From Alcaligenaceae bacterium (lineage in GTDB: Bacteria; Pseudomonadota; Gammaproteobacteria; Burkholderiales; Burkholderiaceae_B), in NCBI GenBank assembly GCA_013416395.1, contig JACCEP010000003.1, positions 372,001 through 436,000 on the forward strand: DNA of 64,000 bases, read 5' to 3'. Positions within the stretch are counted from its first letter, which is position 1; every line of letters starts with the position of its first letter. The notes beneath the pieces are model-generated. The model did not search any database, had not been told where the DNA came from, and worked only from the letters and a program-made list of their open reading frames with translations. Both the position numbers and the translations under genes were made by a program. This document shows positions 29,866 through 38,895 of this stretch, piece by piece.

Positions 29866-30804
29866 ATGAAATACGTTGATTACTATCAGGTACTGGGTGT
29901 CAGTCACGACGCCTCGCTCGACGATATAAAAAAAGCCTATCGCAAACTGGCGCACAAATATCATCCCGACGTTTCCAAAGAGGCAGACGCCGAAGACCAG
30001 TTCAAGCAAATTGCAGAGGCGTATGCCACGCTCAAAGATCCTGAAAAACGGCAGGCGTACGACAACCTGGGCCGTCACCCCCAAGGTGAAGAATTTGTAC
30101 CGCCGCAAGGCTGGCAACAGGGTTTTAACGAAGGCTATGGTGATTTTGCCGACGTCGATCTGGCTGACCTGATGGCGGCGTTTGCCGCTGCCCAAGGAGG
30201 TGGCAAGCATCACACCCGACGCGGCATGCGGGGCGAAGACTTCGAAATCACTGTGCCCGTCACGCTTGAACAAATATATAGTGGCGCCGAAACCGATATT
30301 ACAGTGGCTCTGCCAGAACTGGACGAGCACGGCCTCATGCACCGCAGGCCACGCACATTTCGGGTTCAGGTGCCCAAGGGCGCCGCTGATGGCCAGCGCC
30401 TGCGCCTGCCCGGAAAAGGCGGGCCAGGCCTGAACGGCGGTAAAAACGGCGACCTCTACCTCATTATGCGGCTACAGCCTCACCGCCTGTATCGCGTAGA
30501 CGGCCAAGACCTGTTCATAGACCTTCCGCTGGCCCCCTGGGAAGCCGTATTAGGTGCGGTGGTGCAGGTTCCCACCCCCGGCGGCCAAGTTGAGCTTACC
30601 GTGCCTGCCGGCACAACCTCCGACCGCAAACTAAGGCTGTCTCGCCGCGGCCTGCCTGGCGCCCAGGGCACCCCAGGCAACCTTTATGCACAGGTGCGTA
30701 TTGATGTTCCCAAACAACCGACCGCGCGCGAACTTGAGCTCTTCAGCCAGATGGCAGGAGAGTCGGCCTTTAACCCTCGTGCGCAGTTGTATGCAGGAGC
30801 CTGA
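29866..30804 (+). CDS. cbpA: Curved-DNA-binding protein CbpA, DnaJ-class co-chaperone
   Basis: CbpA is a DnaJ-like co-chaperone and DNA-binding protein. The J domain is at residues 1-70, with the HPD motif in [12 protein letters not shown] Gly/Phe-type linker follows, and then two substrate-binding beta domains ([38 protein letters not shown]). There is no zinc finger, as expected for CbpA rather than DnaJ. The 312-residue length fits. cbpM follows after two bases. Confidence 0.95.
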   Translation: MKYVDYYQVLGVSHDASLDDIKKAYRKLAHKYHPDVSKEADAEDQFKQIAEAYATLKDPEKRQAYDNLGRHPQGEEFVPPQGWQQGFNEGYGDFADVDLADLMAAFAAAQGGGKHHTRRGMRGEDFEITVPVTLEQIYSGAETDITVALPELDEHGLMHRRPRTFRVQVPKGAADGQRLRLPGKGGPGLNGGKNGDLYLIMRLQPHRLYRVDGQDLFIDLPLAPWEAVLGAVVQVPTPGGQVELTVPAGTTSDRKLRLSRRGLPGAQGTPGNLYAQVRIDVPKQPTARELELFSQMAGESAFNPRAQLYAGA

Positions 30805-30806
30805 TC

Positions 30807-31133
30807 ATGACACTACACATTACTGAAAGCGTTTGGCTTAATGCGTCTGATATCTGTTCACTAGAGCATATTGCAGAGGTATCGGGGCTCAGCCAGGAAG
30901 ACATCCTTGACCTGGTGCACACCGGTGTGCTGCCCCCCTCCAACCAAGACCGCGGCAACTATTTCTTTCATACAGAATGCGTGGTTATCGCTCACCGGGC
31001 GAGACGCTTGCGTGACGATTTTGAGCTCGACACGCAAGGCCTCGCTGTTGCCATGCGGCTTTTGCGCCGGGTGGATGAACTCGAAACCGAACTCGCCAAC
31101 CTTAAAAGTCGGCTTTTGCGCGCAAAGCGCTAA
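30807..31133 (+). CDS. cbpM: Chaperone modulator CbpM
   Basis: CbpM binds the J domain of CbpA and inhibits it. The 108-residue protein has a MerR-like helical N-terminus (SLEHIAEVSGLSQEDILDLV), followed by the C-terminal helix VAMRLLRRVDELETELANL. Position immediately after cbpA, as in E. coli, supports the assignment. Confidence 0.93.
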   Translation: MTLHITESVWLNASDICSLEHIAEVSGLSQEDILDLVHTGVLPPSNQDRGNYFFHTECVVIAHRARRLRDDFELDTQGLAVAMRLLRRVDELETELANLKSRLLRAKR

Positions 31134-31144
31134 ACCGCTGCTGC

Positions 31145-31840
31145 TTAATCGTCTGACTTCCCGGGCTGATAAATGGAGATTGAAAACCCGTCCCAACCCT
31201 TTACGCCTACGGTTTGTATGGCCGTGCTGTCGAGCCGGCTGTCTTCGGCCATTCGTTTTATAAACCGACGCACACCTTGCACATCGGCCTCGTTATTAGC
31301 CTGGTCAGCGACACCGCCCTTGCGCACCACGTTATCGCCAATAATAACCGCGCCAGGCCTGAGCAGCTTTAGTACGCGCTCAAGGTAAACGTCATTATTT
31401 TCTTTGTCGGCGTCAATAAACACAAAGTCGAAAGGCTGAGCGCCCTGATCGATAAGTAGGTCAAGCGAGTCTACGGCGGCGCCTTCCATAACCTGAACAA
31501 TCTGGGAAAGCCCCGCACTTTTAATGTTCTGGCGGGCCAGTTCGGCATGCAGGCGATTACCCTCAAGAGAGACCAGCGTTCCGCCGCTGCCCAATGCCCG
31601 CGCCAACCAAATGGTGCTGTAGCCTGCCAATGTGCCGATCTCGAGAACACGCTGCGACCCGTGCAGACGCACCAGCAGATTAAGCAGCTTGCCCTGAGTG
31701 GGTGCCACGTGAATGGCAGGCAAGCCATGTTCGGCGCTGCTTCTAAGCACCATATCCAGCACCGGGTCGTTGCCGACCAGGGAGTCTGCAAAATAATCGT
31801 CGACGCGGGACCAGGTTTGCTGAGTAGTGTGTAGATCCAT
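31145..31840 (-). CDS. SAM-dependent O-methyltransferase (methyltransferase family 3)
   Basis: This 231-residue protein belongs to the caffeoyl-CoA/catechol O-methyltransferase-like family. The SAM site is VLEIGTLAGYSTIWLARAL, the acidic loop is FVFIDADKENND and metal-binding DN appears in VIIGDNVVRKG. The substrate is unknown. It converges with cbpM with an 11-nt gap. Confidence 0.88.
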   Translation of the reverse strand: MDLHTTQQTWSRVDDYFADSLVGNDPVLDMVLRSSAEHGLPAIHVAPTQGKLLNLLVRLHGSQRVLEIGTLAGYSTIWLARALGSGGTLVSLEGNRLHAELARQNIKSAGLSQIVQVMEGAAVDSLDLLIDQGAQPFDFVFIDADKENNDVYLERVLKLLRPGAVIIGDNVVRKGGVADQANNEADVQGVRRFIKRMAEDSRLDSTAIQTVGVKGWDGFSISIYQPGKSDD

Positions 31841-32000
31841 GATTCTCTCTTACAGAAAAAAAAGCGCGCATCGGCCGGTGCACTGAAACGACCGTGTCGC
31901 GTCGCCCTATTACTTGTTTACGACTTGATGAAACCAGCTCGCATGAAAATGTGACTATACGTGACCATGCGTAATATTTATGCGCGGGTTATAAGACAGG

Positions 32001-32014
32001 TTGATCTGCATCAA
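32001..32014 (+). promoter_or_regulatory. FNR/ANR-type box upstream of azurin
   Basis: TTGATCTGCATCAA is a perfect match to the TTGAT-N4-ATCAA consensus. It lies 96 bases before the azurin ATG. A weaker second site, CTGAT-N5-ATCAA, is at 32026-32040. A possible -10 TATAGA is at 32048-32053. Azurin genes in other Proteobacteria are known to be Anr/Fnr controlled. Confidence 0.85.
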
Positions 32015-32109
32015 TTGTTATAACGCTGATTCAGGATCAAATGAGCATATAGAATGTTTATGTCTATAAGACCTTATTCTGTACCTTTTTGTTTTATCGG
32101 AGAATTAAT

Positions 32110-32559
32110 ATGCTTGTCAAAGCCACGTTTGCCGTACTACTTTCGGTCATGACCCTGCCCGCCTTTGCCGCCGATTGCGCTGTTACTGTCGAAAGCAATG
32201 ATGCAATGCAGTTCAACACGAAAGAAATCGTGATTGACAAAACTTGCAAAGACTTCACAGTCAAGCTCCTTCATGTGGGCAAGCTTCCTGCAGCGGCCAT
32301 GGGCCACAACTGGGTGCTCACCAAAGAAGCCGACAAGCAGGCCGTGGCCACCGAAGGCATGAAAGCCGGTGCCGCCAAAGACTATGTCGACGATTCAGAC
32401 CCACGTGTTCTGGCACACACCAAAGTTATTGGTGGTGGCGAAGAAACCTCAGTAACCTTCGACGTATCCAAGCTTTCTGCGGATGAAAAATACAACTTCT
32501 TCTGCTCCTTCCCTGGCCATTACGCCATCATGCACGGCGTAGTTAAGCTGTCGGATTAA
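32110..32559 (+). CDS. azu: Azurin (periplasmic blue copper protein)
   Basis: Azurin carries electrons in the periplasm, for example to nitrite reductase or in stress defence. The 149-residue precursor has a signal peptide ([20 protein letters not shown]), then a mature domain starting [11 protein letters not shown]. All copper ligands are visible: His in AAMGHNWV, Cys and His in [10 protein letters not shown] and the axial Met in [11 protein letters not shown] 32110 has GGAG seven bases upstream. Control by the upstream FNR box would place it under low-oxygen induction. Confidence 0.97.
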   Translation: MLVKATFAVLLSVMTLPAFAADCAVTVESNDAMQFNTKEIVIDKTCKDFTVKLLHVGKLPAAAMGHNWVLTKEADKQAVATEGMKAGAAKDYVDDSDPRVLAHTKVIGGGEETSVTFDVSKLSADEKYNFFCSFPGHYAIMHGVVKLSD

Positions 32560-32605
32560 GCTGGCTAGCCCAGTGGCCTGAACGCGTGCTGTCTACGTTG
32601 CGGGT

Positions 32606-33052
32606 TCACTGCTCAGCTGACCCAACCGCCTGGCGATCACACACGTGTACGTCAGGCGTTTTTTTGTCGGCAGCCAAGCCATCGATAATGGGGCAATCAG
32701 GCCTGTTATCGCCATGGCAATGCTCTACCAGGTGTTGTAATTGGTCGCGTATTGACTGCAGCTTGCGTATGTCTTCATCCAGCTCATCAATATGTTTTCT
32801 GGCAAGCTTTTTGACATCGGCGCTTTGTCTGGCTGTGTCTTCCCACAAACCCAGCAGCGTTCGAATACGCTCAAGCGAAAACCCCAGTTCACGCGAACGC
32901 TTAATAAAGCCCAGCGTCTGAACTTCATGGTAGTCGTATACCCTGTAACCCGCAGCCGTGCGCTGCACTGGCCGTATCAGCCCAATGCTTTCATAATACC
33001 GAATCATTTTCGGGCTTATCCCCGAGGCCGTAGCCGCTTCGCCGATATTCAT
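32606..33052 (-). CDS. cueR: Copper-responsive MerR-family regulator CueR
   Basis: CueR activates copper export genes when it binds Cu(I). The 148-residue protein has the MerR helix-turn-helix (MNIGEAATASGISPKMIRYY), a long dimerisation helix and the Cu-binding loop with two cysteines spaced as in CueR (HCHGDNRPDCPIIDGL). It is divergent from copZ and shares the 33080-33110 promoter region; copA lies beyond copZ with its own CueR promoter. Confidence 0.95.
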   Translation of the reverse strand: MNIGEAATASGISPKMIRYYESIGLIRPVQRTAAGYRVYDYHEVQTLGFIKRSRELGFSLERIRTLLGLWEDTARQSADVKKLARKHIDELDEDIRKLQSIRDQLQHLVEHCHGDNRPDCPIIDGLAADKKTPDVHVCDRQAVGSAEQ

Positions 33053-33079
33053 GATGGGTCTCCCGGTACGCTAAAGATA

Positions 33080-33110
33080 TTGACGTTGACACTATGGCAA
33101 CGTTTAAGCT
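33080..33110 (+). promoter_or_regulatory. CueR-type promoter of copZ
   Basis: -35 TTGACG (33080-33085), a 19-bp spacer and -10 TAAGCT (33105-33110). The spacer holds the dyad CGTTG-N9-CAACG (33084-33102). Overlong 19-bp spacers with a central dyad are the mark of MerR-family activation. Confidence 0.85.
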
Positions 33111-33163
33111 TATTTAACCAAATCTGTTGGCATGCTGCCAACGCCTTTCTTCTGGAGCCGTGT

Positions 33164-33364
33164 ATGTTTGAATTCGAAGTTAACGATATGACCTGTGGCC
33201 ATTGCGTCGGCGCAATCACCAAAGCGCTCAACGCCGGTGCACCTGGCGTGGTGCCTGAGTTTAATGTAGAAAGCCATCGTGTCACCGTCAGCGGCGCCAG
33301 TGATGCAGAAGCTATTGCGACAATTATTCGTGAAGCCGGCTACTCGCCAGTGCGGGTTAAGTAA
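33164..33364 (+). CDS. copZ: Copper chaperone CopZ (HMA domain)
   Basis: This is a 66-residue soluble heavy-metal-associated domain protein that hands Cu(I) to CopA. It has the MTCGHC metal motif (VNDMTCGHCVGAITKAL) and the usual ferredoxin-like pattern to the end. ATG 33164 has GGAG upstream. A longer frame open from 32792 is not needed. It sits between cueR and the convergent copA. Confidence 0.95.
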   Translation: MFEFEVNDMTCGHCVGAITKALNAGAPGVVPEFNVESHRVTVSGASDAEAIATIIREAGYSPVRVK

Positions 33365-33391
33365 GCCGTTACACCTTAAATAAAGCACCTG

Positions 33392-33422
33392 GGCCGGGTC
33401 GGGGCATTGCCCTCACCCGGCC
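33392..33422. terminator. Bidirectional terminator-like hairpin between copZ and copA
   Basis: GGCCGGGT (33392-33399) pairs with ACCCGGCC (33415-33422), with further pairing in the loop. On the minus strand it is followed by a moderately T-rich stretch (GTGCTTTATTT), on the plus strand only weakly so. It lies between convergent genes. Confidence 0.75.
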
Positions 33423-33442
33423 TTGTCGTATCCTGCCTTGCC

Positions 33443-35752
33443 CTAAGTATGGCGGTGCGGCACAAAGCGTTTCAGACGCAAGGCATTACCCACAACAAAC
33501 ACGCTAGACATGGCCATTGCGCCTGCGGCAAAAATAGGTGACAGCAACACCCCGTTGATAGGGTACAGCACCCCGGCAGCGATCGGAATTAACGCGGTGT
33601 TGTAGGCAAAGGCCCAGAACAGATTCTGGCGAATATTTGCCAGCGTAGCCCGCGAAATATCAATGGCTGCAGTTACCCCGCCCATATCGCCTGACATCAA
33701 CACCACATCGGCTGCTTCCATGGCAATATCGGTGCCCGTACCAATGGCAATACCGATATCTGCGGCAGCCAGCGCCGGAGCATCATTAATGCCATCGCCT
33801 ACAAAGGCCAGCATGCCATACCGCTGTTTCAGCGTATTAATCGCCTCTACCTTGCCATCAGGCATCACTTCGGCGATGACTTCATCAATACCCAGCTGAC
33901 GGGCAATGGCCTCGCCCGTGCGGCGGCTGTCGCCCGTAACCATGACAACCTTCAGCCCCATGCCGTGCATGGCCTGAATGGCTTGGGCCGTTGAGGCCTT
34001 GATAGGATCTGACACGGCAATCATGGCAGCAAGTTGGCCGTCAATGGCCGCATACACAGGAGTTTTGCCTTCTTCGGAAAGGCGTTGCACCTCAGTTGAA
34101 AATACCGCCACATCAATGTTCAGCGATCGCATGTAGCGTTCAGCCCCGACCTGCACCAGTACGCCCTCGGTTTGTGCAGCGATGCCTGCGCCGGTCTGCG
34201 TGGAAAACGCCGTGGCGGGTGCCAGCGACAGCCCTTCCTGTTGCGCAGCCTGCACTATGGCCTGAGCAATGGGGTGTTCTGAACGGGCCTCAACTGCCGC
34301 AACCTGTCGCAATACAGAAGTACGATCAAAGCCGGCAGCCGTGATGAAATCTGTGAGAGCGGGCTTGCCTTCAGTCAGCGTGCCTGTTTTGTCGACCGCC
34401 ACAACCCGCGCATCGCGCAGTGCCTGCAAGGCGTCGCCCTTGCGAAACAATACGCCCAATTGTGCCGCCCTGCCCGTGCCCACCATAATGGACGTTGGCG
34501 TGGCCAGCCCCATGGCGCAAGGGCAAGCAATAATAAGAACCGCCACCGCGTTAACCAGTGCAAAGGTTAGCGCCGGCGTCGGGCCTATAAGCAACCACAC
34601 TAAAAAAGTTATGGCGGCTGCCGCCATCACGGCCGGAACAAACCACATGGTAATGCGATCAACCACTGCCTGTATGGGCAACTTGTCTGCCTGCGCCTGC
34701 TCCACCATACGGATAATCTGCGCCAAAACAGTGTCAGCGCCCGTCTTGGTAACCTTCAATGTCAACGCCCCGCTCTGGTTTACCGTACCGGCCACCACAG
34801 CAGCACCCTCGTTTTTCTGTGCTGGCACAGGTTCGCCGCTAATCATAGATTCGTCGATATAACTTGAACCCTCTATAACGATGCCATCAACAGGCACGCG
34901 TTCACCGGGCCGTAGCGCCACCGTCTCGCCTCGACTAAGGCTGGATACACTGGCATCCGTCCACTGACCGTCGCGCAGCACTCTGGCCGTATCCGGTTGC
35001 AGCTTCATCAAGCGCTTTATGGCCTCGGACGTACGGCCCTTGGCGCCAGCCTCAAGCCAGCGGCCCAATAAAATCAAGGTAACAATGACGGCGGCTGCCT
35101 CGTAATACACATTAATAGCGCTAGGCGGCAGCAAGAAAGGAAAAAATGTCGCGACGACGGAGTAGGCATAAGCAGCGCCCGCGCCAAGGGCAACCAGCGA
35201 GTTCATGTCGGGCGCACGACGTAGCAACGCCGGGATGCCGACCGTAAAAAATCGGCGACCGGGCAACAAGAGCACCACCGTAGTCAAAACAAACTGCAGA
35301 TACCAACTGTTCTGCATACCTATGGTGTTTGCAAGAAGCCGGTGCACACCAGGAATAAGGTGCGAGCCCATTTCAAGAATAAACACCGGCAACGTCAGCA
35401 GTGCTGCCAGCCACAAGGCTTTTCTGAGTGCGTCCGCCTCGGCATCGTGACGGGCTTCAGCCTCGTCGCTGTGGCGGTTATCGTCAGACAGCACCTGCGC
35501 TTCATAGCCTGCCTTGGCAACGGCCTGAACCAGGAGATCACCGGTAACGCCAGCTTCAGCCTGGATATGCGCCTGTTCTGTGGCTAAATTGACATTGGCA
35601 CGGGCAACGCCAGGTACAGCAGCCAGGGCACGCTCTACGCGTCCAACACAGGAAGCGCAAGTCATGCCCTGCACCGAAAGGTTTATAGCGGCGCCCGTCG
35701 CCATGCCGCTGCCCAGCGGCGCGCGGTCGGGTGTACGCAGAGCTTGATCCAT
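33443..35752 (-). CDS. copA: Copper-exporting P1B-type ATPase CopA
   Basis: CopA pumps Cu(I) out of the cytoplasm. The product is about 769 residues with one N-terminal HMA domain ([15 protein letters not shown]), the translocation motif [13 protein letters not shown], the phosphorylation site [12 protein letters not shown], the SEHP motif and [19 protein letters not shown] 35752 was chosen, with AGGTG upstream; an in-frame GTG three codons earlier is possible. The promoter upstream has the CueR architecture. It forms a copper homeostasis set with cueR and copZ. Confidence 0.97.
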   Translation of the reverse strand: MDQALRTPDRAPLGSGMATGAAINLSVQGMTCASCVGRVERALAAVPGVARANVNLATEQAHIQAEAGVTGDLLVQAVAKAGYEAQVLSDDNRHSDEAEARHDAEADALRKALWLAALLTLPVFILEMGSHLIPGVHRLLANTIGMQNSWYLQFVLTTVVLLLPGRRFFTVGIPALLRRAPDMNSLVALGAGAAYAYSVVATFFPFLLPPSAINVYYEAAAVIVTLILLGRWLEAGAKGRTSEAIKRLMKLQPDTARVLRDGQWTDASVSSLSRGETVALRPGERVPVDGIVIEGSSYIDESMISGEPVPAQKNEGAAVVAGTVNQSGALTLKVTKTGADTVLAQIIRMVEQAQADKLPIQAVVDRITMWFVPAVMAAAAITFLVWLLIGPTPALTFALVNAVAVLIIACPCAMGLATPTSIMVGTGRAAQLGVLFRKGDALQALRDARVVAVDKTGTLTEGKPALTDFITAAGFDRTSVLRQVAAVEARSEHPIAQAIVQAAQQEGLSLAPATAFSTQTGAGIAAQTEGVLVQVGAERYMRSLNIDVAVFSTEVQRLSEEGKTPVYAAIDGQLAAMIAVSDPIKASTAQAIQAMHGMGLKVVMVTGDSRRTGEAIARQLGIDEVIAEVMPDGKVEAINTLKQRYGMLAFVGDGINDAPALAAADIGIAIGTGTDIAMEAADVVLMSGDMGGVTAAIDISRATLANIRQNLFWAFAYNTALIPIAAGVLYPINGVLLSPIFAAGAMAMSSVFVVGNALRLKRFVPHRHT

Positions 35753-35784
35753 ACTATGCACCTGAAAATAACAAGACAGTCTTT

Positions 35785-35815
35785 ACTGTAGACCTTACCA
35801 TCATGGCAAGGTCAA
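35785..35815 (-). promoter_or_regulatory. CueR-type promoter of copA
   Basis: Reading on the minus strand: -35 TTGACC (35815-35810), a 19-bp spacer, and -10 TACAGT (35790-35785). The spacer contains the dyad ACCTTGCC-ATGA-TGGTAAGGT, closely matching known copA promoters controlled by CueR. Confidence 0.92.
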
Positions 35816-35837
35816 GGTCAGACTCGCTTGTTGCGTA

Positions 35838-35872
35838 ATGCCTCTGCGACGTCATTCATGGCGCAGAGGCAT
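35838..35872. other. Perfect 11-bp inverted repeat between copA and the cyd operon
   Basis: ATGCCTCTGCG and CGCAGAGGCAT flank a 13-base loop. No T-run follows on either strand. It may end or process transcripts of the cyd operon reading toward copA. Confidence 0.6.
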
Positions 35873-35945
35873 AGTTAGGTGTACTAGTCGTGATTTAACC
35901 CCGGCGTCTTGCTCTGGCGTGTTGATTTCGCGTGCGCTCTCGCGC

Positions 35946-36027
35946 TTATGGCAGTTGCTGTAATGGGGCTCTTAAGCCCCACGTGATTATGGCGGTTTCC
36001 GTAACGTGGCCCTTAAGCCTCGCGGCT
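35946..36027. repeat. Two imperfect 41-bp repeats with an internal hairpin
   Basis: Copies 35946-35986 and 35987-36027 share TTATGGC and CTTAAGCC blocks. The first copy contains a perfect stem GGGGCT-CTTA-AGCCCC (35965-35980) that decays in the second. The array ends at the stop codon of the small cyd-associated gene. Confidence 0.65.
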
Positions 36028-36275
36028 TATGCGCTCAGGCCAGCAGCGTTCATAAACAATTTGAGCAAACCCGCCACCATGGCCAGCGCGACAATACTGG
36101 CACCCCAGATAAGCACTAGCCAGCCCAGCCGCCGCCACCATGACAATGCAGTGATTCGCTGCGGCGCTGCAAGCTGCGCATTTTGCGTGTCCGGTTGGGC
36201 TCGTTGTGGCCGCATCGATTGCTGCGAGCCGGATTGCGGCCGCTGCGAGAGGTCCGGCGGATCAGTGGTAGCCAT
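36027..36275 (-). CDS. DUF2474-family small membrane protein of cytochrome bd operon
   Basis: DUF2474 proteins are short single-helix proteins encoded after cydAB, thought to play a CydX-like accessory role. This one is 82 residues: a Gln/Pro/Arg-rich N-terminal half followed by WWRRLGWLVLIWGASIVALA. ATG 36275 overlaps the cydB 3' end by 14 bases in another frame (ATGGCTACCACTGA). Family members are usually about 40 residues, so either the N-terminal half is an extension or a later start is used. Confidence 0.8.
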   Translation of the reverse strand: MATTDPPDLSQRPQSGSQQSMRPQRAQPDTQNAQLAAPQRITALSWWRRLGWLVLIWGASIVALAMVAGLLKLFMNAAGLSA

Positions 36276-37269
36276 CGTCAACCGATACCTTGCCGCGAAA
36301 CACGTAATACGACCACCCCGTATACCCAAGTATCATGGGTATGATTAGCAATGCTCCGACCAGCGTAAACCCCTGGCTTTGCGGCGGGCCTGAAGCCTGC
36401 CAGATGCTGATGTCGGGTGGAATAATATTGGGCCAAACACTAATACCTAAACCGCTATAGCCCAGAAAGATAAGGACAAGGGTAAGGATAAAGGGCCCGC
36501 CATGTGGCTCACGCCCGAGACAACGCAATAAATACCATGCAGTCAGGGCAACAAGAATGGGCACCGGCGCAAACCAGAATAAGTTGGGCAGGCTGAACCA
36601 GCGCTGGGCAATGTCTGGGTGTGTAAGGGGCGTCCAGATGCTGATGATGACGATGACACCCAGCAAGGTCCACGTTAAAGGCCGGGCCAGGCTGCGCATG
36701 CGATCGTGCAGCTCACCATGGGTTTTTAACACCAGCCAGGTACTGCCCAAAAGCCCATAGGCCACCAATAATCCCAAGCCGGTAAACACCGAAAACGGGG
36801 TCAGCCAGCCCAGCGTCCCACCGGTATAGTTGCCGTCGACCACCGGGATGCCCTGAATAAAGCCGCCCAGGGTGACACCCTGGAAAAACGTGGCACACAC
36901 CGAACCGAATATAAATGCCTTATCCCACCAATGGCGCCCGGTTTCGTGAGCCTTGAAGCGAAACTCAAACGCCACGCCCCGAAAAATAAGGCCAAGCAGC
37001 ATAAAAATAAGCGGCAACATAAACGCATGCAGAATCACGGCGTAAGCCAGCGGGAAAGCAGCGAGCAAGCCCGCTCCCCCCAGCACCAGCCACGTCTCAT
37101 TGCCGTCCCAGACGGGGGCCACCGTATTCATCATCACATTGCGGTCATGTTCCTCTTTGAAAAAGGGAAACAGAATGCCGATGCCAAGGTCGAAGCCATC
37201 CATGATGACGTACATCAGAATGCCAAACAAAATGATCACGGCCCACACTAAAGCAAGATCAATACCCAT
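36262..37269 (-). CDS. cydB: Cytochrome bd ubiquinol oxidase subunit II (CydB/CioB type)
   Basis: Subunit II of the bd-type terminal oxidase. The protein of about 335 residues has some eight membrane helices and starts MGIDLALVWAVIILFGILMY, with the conserved DGFDLGIGILFPF and VAPVWDGNETWLVLGG segments. ATG 37269 was preferred to GTG 37278, which overlaps the cydA stop; CAGGTG lies in front of it. It is encoded 5 nt after cydA. Confidence 0.95.
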   Translation of the reverse strand: MGIDLALVWAVIILFGILMYVIMDGFDLGIGILFPFFKEEHDRNVMMNTVAPVWDGNETWLVLGGAGLLAAFPLAYAVILHAFMLPLIFMLLGLIFRGVAFEFRFKAHETGRHWWDKAFIFGSVCATFFQGVTLGGFIQGIPVVDGNYTGGTLGWLTPFSVFTGLGLLVAYGLLGSTWLVLKTHGELHDRMRSLARPLTWTLLGVIVIISIWTPLTHPDIAQRWFSLPNLFWFAPVPILVALTAWYLLRCLGREPHGGPFILTLVLIFLGYSGLGISVWPNIIPPDISIWQASGPPQSQGFTLVGALLIIPMILGYTGWSYYVFRGKVSVDDGYH

Positions 37270-37274
37270 GCCGG

Positions 37275-38699
37275 TCACCTGCTGCCAGAAGTAATGGAGT
37301 TATCCAGGTCATCGTCAGCGGCCGACAAGGGGCGCGCCGGGCGATGCACCTCATCGAGGTGGCTGCCTGATGGTTCAGGGTCAATAGCCTGGGGCCCCTG
37401 ACGTATCAGCCGCAGTATATAAACAATACCCGCACCGAAAATGACAAAATATACAATCACAAACAAGGCCAGGGTTAGCCCCACAGCCCCTGCACTGTTA
37501 GGGGTGACGGCATCGGCGGTGCGCATAAGGCCATAAATAATCCACGGCTGGCGCCCGATCTCTGTGGTAAACCACCCAGCCAGCAACGCCACCAACCCCA
37601 TTGGGCCCATATACATGGCAAAACGCAGCAAGGGCCGCGAATCATAAAGCTGGCCACGCCAGCGTGCCCATGCCGCCCAGATGCCCAGCCCTATCATCAG
37701 CACGCCCAGCCCCACCATGACACGGAACGACCAGAACACAATCGGCACATTAGGCCGATCTTCGGGGGCGAATTCTTTCAGGCCCGGAAACTGCCCATCG
37801 AAGGTATGCGTCAGTATCAGGCTTCCCAGATGCGGAATTTCGACCGCAAAATGGTTTTTCTCTTCCTGCATATCGGGCCATCCAAACAGCGTCAGTGGTA
37901 CAGCTTCACCTGGCTGGTTTTCCCAGTGACCTTCGATCGCGGCGATCTTGGCAGGCTGATACTTGAGGGTGTTCAGGCCATGAAAATCGCCCACTACGAT
38001 CTGAATAGGCGTGACGATGAGCATCATCCACATGGCCATGGAGAGCATTTTCCGTATGGCCGGCTTATCATTGCCTCGCAATAAATGCCAGGCGGCAGAG
38101 GCCCCAACCAGAAGCGCCGTAGAAAGAAACGCAGCAATGGTCATGTGCACCAGCCGATAAGGAAATGACGGGTTAAAAATAACCGCCAGCCAATCTAGTG
38201 GAACGACGCGACCATCGATAATGCCGTAACCGGCCGGTGTATGCATCCAGCTATTGGAGGCGATAATCCAGGTAGCCGAAATGAGCGTACCCAGCGCGAC
38301 CATAAGGGTGGAGAACATATGCAGCCCTGGCCCCACGCGTGACCAGCCAAACAGCATAACGCCCAGAAAGCCCGCCTCGAGAAAAAACGCCGTGAGCACT
38401 TCATACGCGAGCAAAGGGCCTGTAATACCCCCTGCAAAAGCCGAAAACTGGCTCCAGTTCGTGCCAAACTGGTAAGCCATGACCAGGCCCGAGACCACAC
38501 CCATGCCGAAATTAACGGAAAAAACCTTGAGCCAATAGTGATAAAGCTCACGGTATTTGGCGCGGCCTGTCTTGAGCCAACAGGCTTCAAGCACAGCGAG
38601 ATAGCTGGCTAGGCCGATGGTAATGGCCGGAAAGATAATGTGGAAGGAAATCGTAAACGCGAACTGGATACGGGACAACATCAGCGCATCAAGATGCAT
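37275..38699 (-). CDS. cydA: Cytochrome bd ubiquinol oxidase subunit I (CydA, short Q-loop/CIO type)
   Basis: Subunit I carries the haems and the quinol site. The 474-residue protein has the family N-terminus LSRIQFAFTISFHIIFPAIT, the axial ligand region LAYEVLTAFFLEAGFLGVMLFGW and GRQPWIIYGLMRTADAVTP near the C-terminus. The length and lack of the long Q-loop insertion fit the cyanide-insensitive oxidase (CioA) branch. The enzyme would support respiration at low oxygen or under copper/cyanide stress. Confidence 0.95.
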   Translation of the reverse strand: MHLDALMLSRIQFAFTISFHIIFPAITIGLASYLAVLEACWLKTGRAKYRELYHYWLKVFSVNFGMGVVSGLVMAYQFGTNWSQFSAFAGGITGPLLAYEVLTAFFLEAGFLGVMLFGWSRVGPGLHMFSTLMVALGTLISATWIIASNSWMHTPAGYGIIDGRVVPLDWLAVIFNPSFPYRLVHMTIAAFLSTALLVGASAAWHLLRGNDKPAIRKMLSMAMWMMLIVTPIQIVVGDFHGLNTLKYQPAKIAAIEGHWENQPGEAVPLTLFGWPDMQEEKNHFAVEIPHLGSLILTHTFDGQFPGLKEFAPEDRPNVPIVFWSFRVMVGLGVLMIGLGIWAAWARWRGQLYDSRPLLRFAMYMGPMGLVALLAGWFTTEIGRQPWIIYGLMRTADAVTPNSAGAVGLTLALFVIVYFVIFGAGIVYILRLIRQGPQAIDPEPSGSHLDEVHRPARPLSAADDDLDNSITSGSR

Positions 38700-38895
38700 G
38701 CGGCACTCCTACATGATGGCGTACACGCGCTGAAAGTGTTGGACATGTTGGCTCAGCGACAGCGCGGCGCCGATCCAGTGTAGCGCAATTGCCAACCGTG
38801 ATCGAACAAGCCCACAAGCCATCATTCCTTGTCGCAGCGCTCGGGCATGACACTTGCTCCACATCCGGAAGCATTGTGAACAAAAGGAGAAAAAC

